9,249 nt of DNA from Rhodospirillaceae bacterium (GTDB lineage: Bacteria; Pseudomonadota; Alphaproteobacteria; UBA828), in the NCBI GenBank assembly GCA_028819955.1, contig JAPPKP010000028.1, positions 1-9,249 on the forward strand, given 5' to 3'. The notes beneath the pieces were generated by a model that worked only from the letters and a program-made list of their open reading frames with translations, was not told where the DNA came from and searched no databases. Below are positions 6,001-9,249 of this stretch, one piece after another. Both the position numbers and the translations under genes were made by a program. The first letter of the stretch is position 1, and every line of letters starts with the position of its first letter.

Positions 6001-7053
6001 CTAGAGCGCCTCTCGCGAGCGGCTGGCGGAGCAGGGAGCAGAGCCCGGTTGCCCGGGCGTAGAGGTCGCCGCAGACCGTCGTGCGCCCCCTCCAAACAGG
6101 TTCTTACCCTCTGCGACTTGCCAGGCTAGGAGGCCGGGGACGCCGATCACAAGCTCGCGGACCCGCTTGACCAGCGAAAGCGCCAGCGCCACCTCGGGCC
6201 CGAGGCCGATCATCCCGCCGAGCAATACCAGCACGCCCTCCTGCACGCCAAGCGCGCCGGGCACGAAGAACGCGGCAGTGCGTGTCGCCAGGATCAGGCT
6301 TTCCAGCAGCAGGGCGTCGGCAATGGAGACCTCGTAACCCATGAAGTAGAGCGCGGCGTAGATTTCGGCGGCACCCAACGTCCAGGCAGCGAGCTGACCG
6401 GCCGCGTTCCCCGCCAGAAGCCAACGGTGCCGGTAGAGATCGAGGATCGCCTCGTCGAGCGCTTGGGCGCCGCCGATAGCGTTGTCCCACGCCCGGCCCC
6501 TGGCGAAACGCGCCACGTGGCCGATGATCCAGCCGAATGCCCCCCGTTGCTGAAAGACACAGAGCAGGATGACGCACACGAACCCGCCGGCGACGCAGTA
6601 GCCGATGGCGCGCGCGATTTCGCTCTCGCCGTGATGGGCCATCAGCAGGCCGATACCGACCAGGGTGAAGAACAGCAGTGTGATCGTGCTGAGGGTAAGG
6701 TCCACGACGACGCTCGCGCCCGCGATCCGGCCGGGCACACCCCGCATGACCAGGAGCCGCGAGCGCACCACAGCACCGCCCACCTGAAATGCCGGAACCA
6801 GCGTGTTGACCGCTTCCCCGATCCAGCGTGCCCAGAGCGCAGTCAGCACCGGCGGCCGATGTTCCTTCAGGAAGAGCAGACGCCAGACGTAGCCGTCGAG
6901 CATGATCGGCACGAGGCGCACCAGGACGACCACGACGATGCCCCAGCTCACCGCGGCAACGGCGGCAGCCACGTCGCCAGCGCCCTGGAAGCACACGAGG
7001 CCGATGACCAGCGCAATGCCGACGATGAGTCCGATGTAACCCCAGCGCCTCAC
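6001..7053 (-). CDS. Flippase-like membrane protein (LPG synthase TM domain / HpnL-like)
   Basis: Integral inner-membrane protein of the UPF0104/COG0392 superfamily, which includes the transmembrane flippase part of lysyl-phosphatidylglycerol synthase and HpnL of hopanoid pathways. 350 residues with about seven to eight hydrophobic spans, starting with residues 4-23 and including VVDLTLSTITLLFFTLVGIG. The family signature lies near the end: TRTAAFFVPGALGVQEG, then LALSLVKRVRELVIGVPGLLAWQ. The frame is open to a TTG at 7134, but I chose GTG 7053-7051 because AAGGGA precedes it by 6 nt, MRRWGYIGL begins a natural first span, and a perfect TATAAT lies inside the longer version. The last 30 residues are a Ser/Ala/Pro/Gly-rich tail of no known role. 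No hopanoid genes are in the window, so lipid or polyprenyl-linked substrate is unknown. Confidence 0.8.
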   Translation of the reverse strand: MRRWGYIGLIVGIALVIGLVCFQGAGDVAAAVAAVSWGIVVVVLVRLVPIMLDGYVWRLLFLKEHRPPVLTALWARWIGEAVNTLVPAFQVGGAVVRSRLLVMRGVPGRIAGASVVVDLTLSTITLLFFTLVGIGLLMAHHGESEIARAIGYCVAGGFVCVILLCVFQQRGAFGWIIGHVARFARGRAWDNAIGGAQALDEAILDLYRHRWLLAGNAAGQLAAWTLGAAEIYAALYFMGYEVSIADALLLESLILATRTAAFFVPGALGVQEGVLVLLGGMIGLGPEVALALSLVKRVRELVIGVPGLLAWQVAEGKNLFGGGARRSAATSTPGQPGSAPCSASRSREAL

Positions 7054-7059
7054 CGGCGA

Positions 7060-7066
7060 TCCCTTC
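7060..7066 (-). promoter_or_regulatory. RBS deciding the GTG start of the flippase-like gene
   Basis: GAAGGGA on the minus strand is followed by 6 nt and GTG (7053-7051). No comparable site precedes the upstream TTG at 7134, and the extra 27 residues that TTG would add are low-complexity and unlike a membrane-protein start. Confidence 0.6.
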
Positions 7067-7113
7067 TTCCACCATGAGCGCGAGAGGCCCCCGGCGGCAC
7101 CGGGGGAGGCTCC

Positions 7114-7119
7114 ATTATA
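7114..7119 (-). promoter_or_regulatory. Consensus -10 box TATAAT upstream of the flippase-like gene
   Basis: A perfect TATAAT lies on the minus strand 60 bp before the GTG start. The -35 zone is weak (no TTGACA at 16-18 nt). It would give a leader of about 50 nt and an independent transcript from the amidohydrolase upstream, whose stop is 91 bp away. Confidence 0.5.
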
Positions 7120-7209
7120 CCGGTGCGTCCGCAATTCGACCCGCCTATTGATGGAGGCGCCTTTGGAGCCCGCACTCTCTCTTTGGCCGCGCCTGGGCCT
7201 GCGGCGGCG

Positions 7210-8436
7210 CTACGACGGGCAGAGAAGCTCCGCCTCCGGGCGCCGGAAGGTCATGCGCCCACGCTTGAAGCCGTAGAGCGAAGGCGCAATCGCCGCCACC
7301 GCGTCCGCTGGATCGGCTGCGTCGAGGACCACGAGATCGGCCGCCTTGCCGATCGCGATGCCGTAATCGTCGAGCCCGAGGATTCGGGCAGAACGGCGCG
7401 TGATCATGTCGAAGCAGTCCAGCATCTCCGACCGCGCGCCCACGTGGCAGATGTTGGCGTAGAGGTTCGCCATGCGCACCAGCGAGCAATCGCCGAAGGG
7501 CGTGAACGGGTTGAGCACATTGTTGGACGAGAGCGAGCAGTTGACGCCGTGGCCGAGCAATCGGTGCGCGGGCGTGACCCCGCGCCGCACATTGGCCTCG
7601 TCGCCCCGCCCCATGAGGAAGAGATCGGTCGCAGGCAGCACGGTGCAGGCGACGCCAGCCTCGGCCATGCGGTCCGCGACCTGCGCCAGATGCTCGGGGC
7701 TCGCGGCCGACAGCTTGGTGACGTGGCCCACCGTCACCCGCCCGCCATAGCCGAAGCGCTCGGTGAGCCTGCAGACCTGGTCGAGATCAAGCGCGTCCGC
7801 GCTCTCGCCGAAGTCGAGGTGCATGTCGATATCGACATCGAACGCGCGCGCAAGCTCGAACACGCGGTCGATCTGGCCGGCGGGGTCGCTGTCGGTATAG
7901 GGCGCGGCGCCGACCACGCGGGCGCCGCGTTCCAGCGCCTCCACCATCAGCTCGTCGGTGCCCGGATTGTTGAGCAGCCCCTCCTGCGGGAAGACGCAAA
8001 TCTCCAGATCGATTGCCCAGCGATAATCGTCGATCAGCGGCAGCACGCCGTCGAAGCCTCTCATTCCGATGCCGGGGTCGACCTCCAGGTGGGTGCGCAT
8101 GTGGGTGGTGCCCTGGGCGATGCAGGCGTCGAGCACGCGTCGGGCGCGGGCGTTCACGTCATCGGCGGTGAACGCCTGCTTGACGCGCGCCACCTCGTCG
8201 ATGGCCTCGGCGAGGTCGCCCCGCTCCGCGCGGCAGCGGTCGAGAATGCAGGCCTTGTCGAGGTGGATGTGGGTCTCGATGAAGCCGGGCGCCACCAGGC
8301 GGCCGTCCAGGTCGAGCACCGGCGCATCGGCTTCGATCTGTGGCGCAATCTCGGCGATGCGCTCGCCGGCGATGCCGATGTCGAGCCGGGTGCCGTCGCC
8401 GCCAGCGATCAGAGCGCCGCGCAGGATCTGCTCCAT
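7210..8436 (-). CDS. Cytosine-deaminase-like amidohydrolase with atypical active site
   Basis: Amidohydrolase-superfamily (TIM-barrel) protein of the CodA/AtzC branch, 408 residues against 427 in E. coli CodA. Metal-site parts: HIHLDK (His56, His58), His206 in DIDMHLDFGE, His238 in VTVGHVTKLS. Conserved CodA-like landmarks: THMRTHLEVDPG (111-122), VFPQEGLLN (148-156) and ITRRSARILGLDDYGIAIGKAADLVVLD (345-372). Aligned from memory with CodA, the catalytic Glu217 position is Phe209 and the Asp313 position is Asn305 (SSNNVLNPFTPFGD), so cytosine deamination is doubtful. The ATG at 8436 has GGGAG 7 nt upstream. It follows ureC by 49 bp and is probably co-transcribed, which suggests nitrogen scavenging from a cyclic or acyl amide whose product feeds urease; that is inference. 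The fold is firm, the substrate unknown. Confidence 0.85.
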   Translation of the reverse strand: MEQILRGALIAGGDGTRLDIGIAGERIAEIAPQIEADAPVLDLDGRLVAPGFIETHIHLDKACILDRCRAERGDLAEAIDEVARVKQAFTADDVNARARRVLDACIAQGTTHMRTHLEVDPGIGMRGFDGVLPLIDDYRWAIDLEICVFPQEGLLNNPGTDELMVEALERGARVVGAAPYTDSDPAGQIDRVFELARAFDVDIDMHLDFGESADALDLDQVCRLTERFGYGGRVTVGHVTKLSAASPEHLAQVADRMAEAGVACTVLPATDLFLMGRGDEANVRRGVTPAHRLLGHGVNCSLSSNNVLNPFTPFGDCSLVRMANLYANICHVGARSEMLDCFDMITRRSARILGLDDYGIAIGKAADLVVLDAADPADAVAAIAPSLYGFKRGRMTFRRPEAELLCPS

Positions 8437-8485
8437 GCCTCGGCTCCCGCGCCTGCCCCGGCTCCCTCGCGCGCGCCTTAGGGCA

Positions 8486-9249
8486 TCAGCGCAGCATGTA
8501 GCGCTGGGCGAGGGGCAGCTCGTCGGCCGGATCGCAGGTCGCGAGCTCGCCGTCGAGCCGCACCTCGAAGGTCTCGGGGTCCACCGTCACCTCGGGGCAG
8601 GCGCCGTTGTGCAGCATGTGGCCCTTGGCAAGCTTGCGCGTACCTTGCACAGGCACGGTGCGGCTCTCCAGCCCAAGCTTGCCGGCAATATCGGCGTCGG
8701 CCGCCGCCTGGGAGACGAAGCTCAGGCTCAGCGCCTCCTTGGCCCGGCCGAAGGCGCCCCATTGCGGGCGCATGAGCAGCGGCTCGCAGGTCATCAGCGA
8801 GGCCGCGCTGTCTCCCATCGCCGACCACACGATGAAGCCCCCCTTGATCACCAGCTCCGGCTTGATGCCGAAGAAGGCCGGGCGCCAGAGCACCACGTCG
8901 GCAAGCTTGCCTGCCTCCAGCGAGCCGATATGGCGGTCGATGCCGAAGGTGCGGGCCGCGTTGATGGTGTACTTCGCGATGTAGCGCTTGATTCGCTCGT
9001 TGTCGCCCTTGGCGGTCTGTTCCGAGAGTAGCCGCCCGCGTTGGCGCCGCATCTTGGACGCAAGCTGCCAGGTACGGCAGATGACCTCGTTGATCCGCCC
9101 CATTCCCTGACTGTCGGAACCCAGCATCGAAATCGCGCCGATGTCGTGCAGCACGTCCTCGGCAGCGATGGTCTGGGCCCGAATCCTGCTCTCCGCGAAG
9201 GCCACGTCCTCGGGCACCGCCGGGTTCAGGTGGTGGCAGACCATGATCA
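8486..9249 (-). CDS. ureC: Urease subunit alpha UreC, C-terminal part (cut by window edge)
   Basis: Catalytic subunit of the nickel urease, which hydrolyses urea to ammonia and carbamate in the cytoplasm. About 253 residues are visible, ending YMLR; the N-terminal part with the HxH nickel ligands and carbamylated lysine is outside the window. Visible landmarks: MVCHHLNP (the flap-proximal His, His320 region of Klebsiella UreC), [20 protein letters not shown] (Arg336 equivalent), [10 protein letters not shown] with the nickel-ligand Asp (Asp360 equivalent), [31 protein letters not shown] and the [17 protein letters not shown] / LPLAQRY end typical of UreC. The frame is intact to the edge. It is followed by the amidohydrolase and not by ureE/F/G/D, so the accessory genes must be elsewhere or upstream. 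Confidence 0.95.
   Translation of the reverse strand, partial: IMVCHHLNPAVPEDVAFAESRIRAQTIAAEDVLHDIGAISMLGSDSQGMGRINEVICRTWQLASKMRRQRGRLLSEQTAKGDNERIKRYIAKYTINAARTFGIDRHIGSLEAGKLADVVLWRPAFFGIKPELVIKGGFIVWSAMGDSAASLMTCEPLLMRPQWGAFGRAKEALSLSFVSQAAADADIAGKLGLESRTVPVQGTRKLAKGHMLHNGACPEVTVDPETFEVRLDGELATCDPADELPLAQRYMLR

Noticed and set aside
7123..8481. Long plus-strand open frame (452 codons) opposite the amidohydrolase
   Set aside because: It is antisense to a clear CodA-family gene, and its translation is His/Asp/Arg-rich low-complexity text as expected from the complementary frame of GC-rich coding DNA.

Overview
The window is GC-rich chromosomal DNA from an alphaproteobacterium. This is inferred from the yidC–engB–argB gene order, the alphaproteobacterial form of YidC (FFGWIHDLSAPDP segment), the arginine-sensitive type of ArgB and the 17 kDa surface-antigen-type lipoprotein. 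I cannot place it below class; Rhodospirillales- or Rhizobiales-like groups fit. I see no tRNA, rRNA, CRISPR array, IS element or sign of recent transfer. Both ends cut through genes: yidC on the left and ureC on the right.

Left block, plus strand (1-3572). The 3' part of yidC (membrane protein insertase) carries an unusually long charged C-terminal tail of about 300 residues. engB (ribosome-assembly GTPase) overlaps the end of yidC by 67 bp in another frame. argB (acetylglutamate kinase) follows after 60 bp. A 54-residue, single-span membrane protein, previously easy to miss because of its size, lies after argB. A perfect 10-bp stem-loop terminator closes the block.

Middle block, minus strand (3773-5924). 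In transcription order it encodes glutathionyl-hydroquinone reductase, HspQ (a heat-shock/protease-specificity factor) and a glycine-zipper lipoprotein of the rickettsial 17 kDa antigen family. Each has its own spacing and plausible promoter or RBS, so these look like separate stress and envelope genes rather than a tight operon. The lipoprotein converges on the argB block.

Right block, minus strand (6001-9249). In transcription order it encodes the C-terminal third of the urease alpha subunit (UreC), a cytosine-deaminase-like amidohydrolase 49 bp downstream, and then, from its own apparent promoter, a multi-span flippase-like/HpnL-like membrane protein. The amidohydrolase keeps the metal-binding histidines of the CodA fold, but the positions of two key catalytic acids of E. 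coli CodA hold Phe and Asn. Its chemistry is therefore probably not standard cytosine deamination, and its position behind ureC suggests a role in nitrogen release.

Most of the window is ordinary core genome. The points most worth a second look are the YidC tail, the atypical amidohydrolase beside urease and the small membrane protein after argB.
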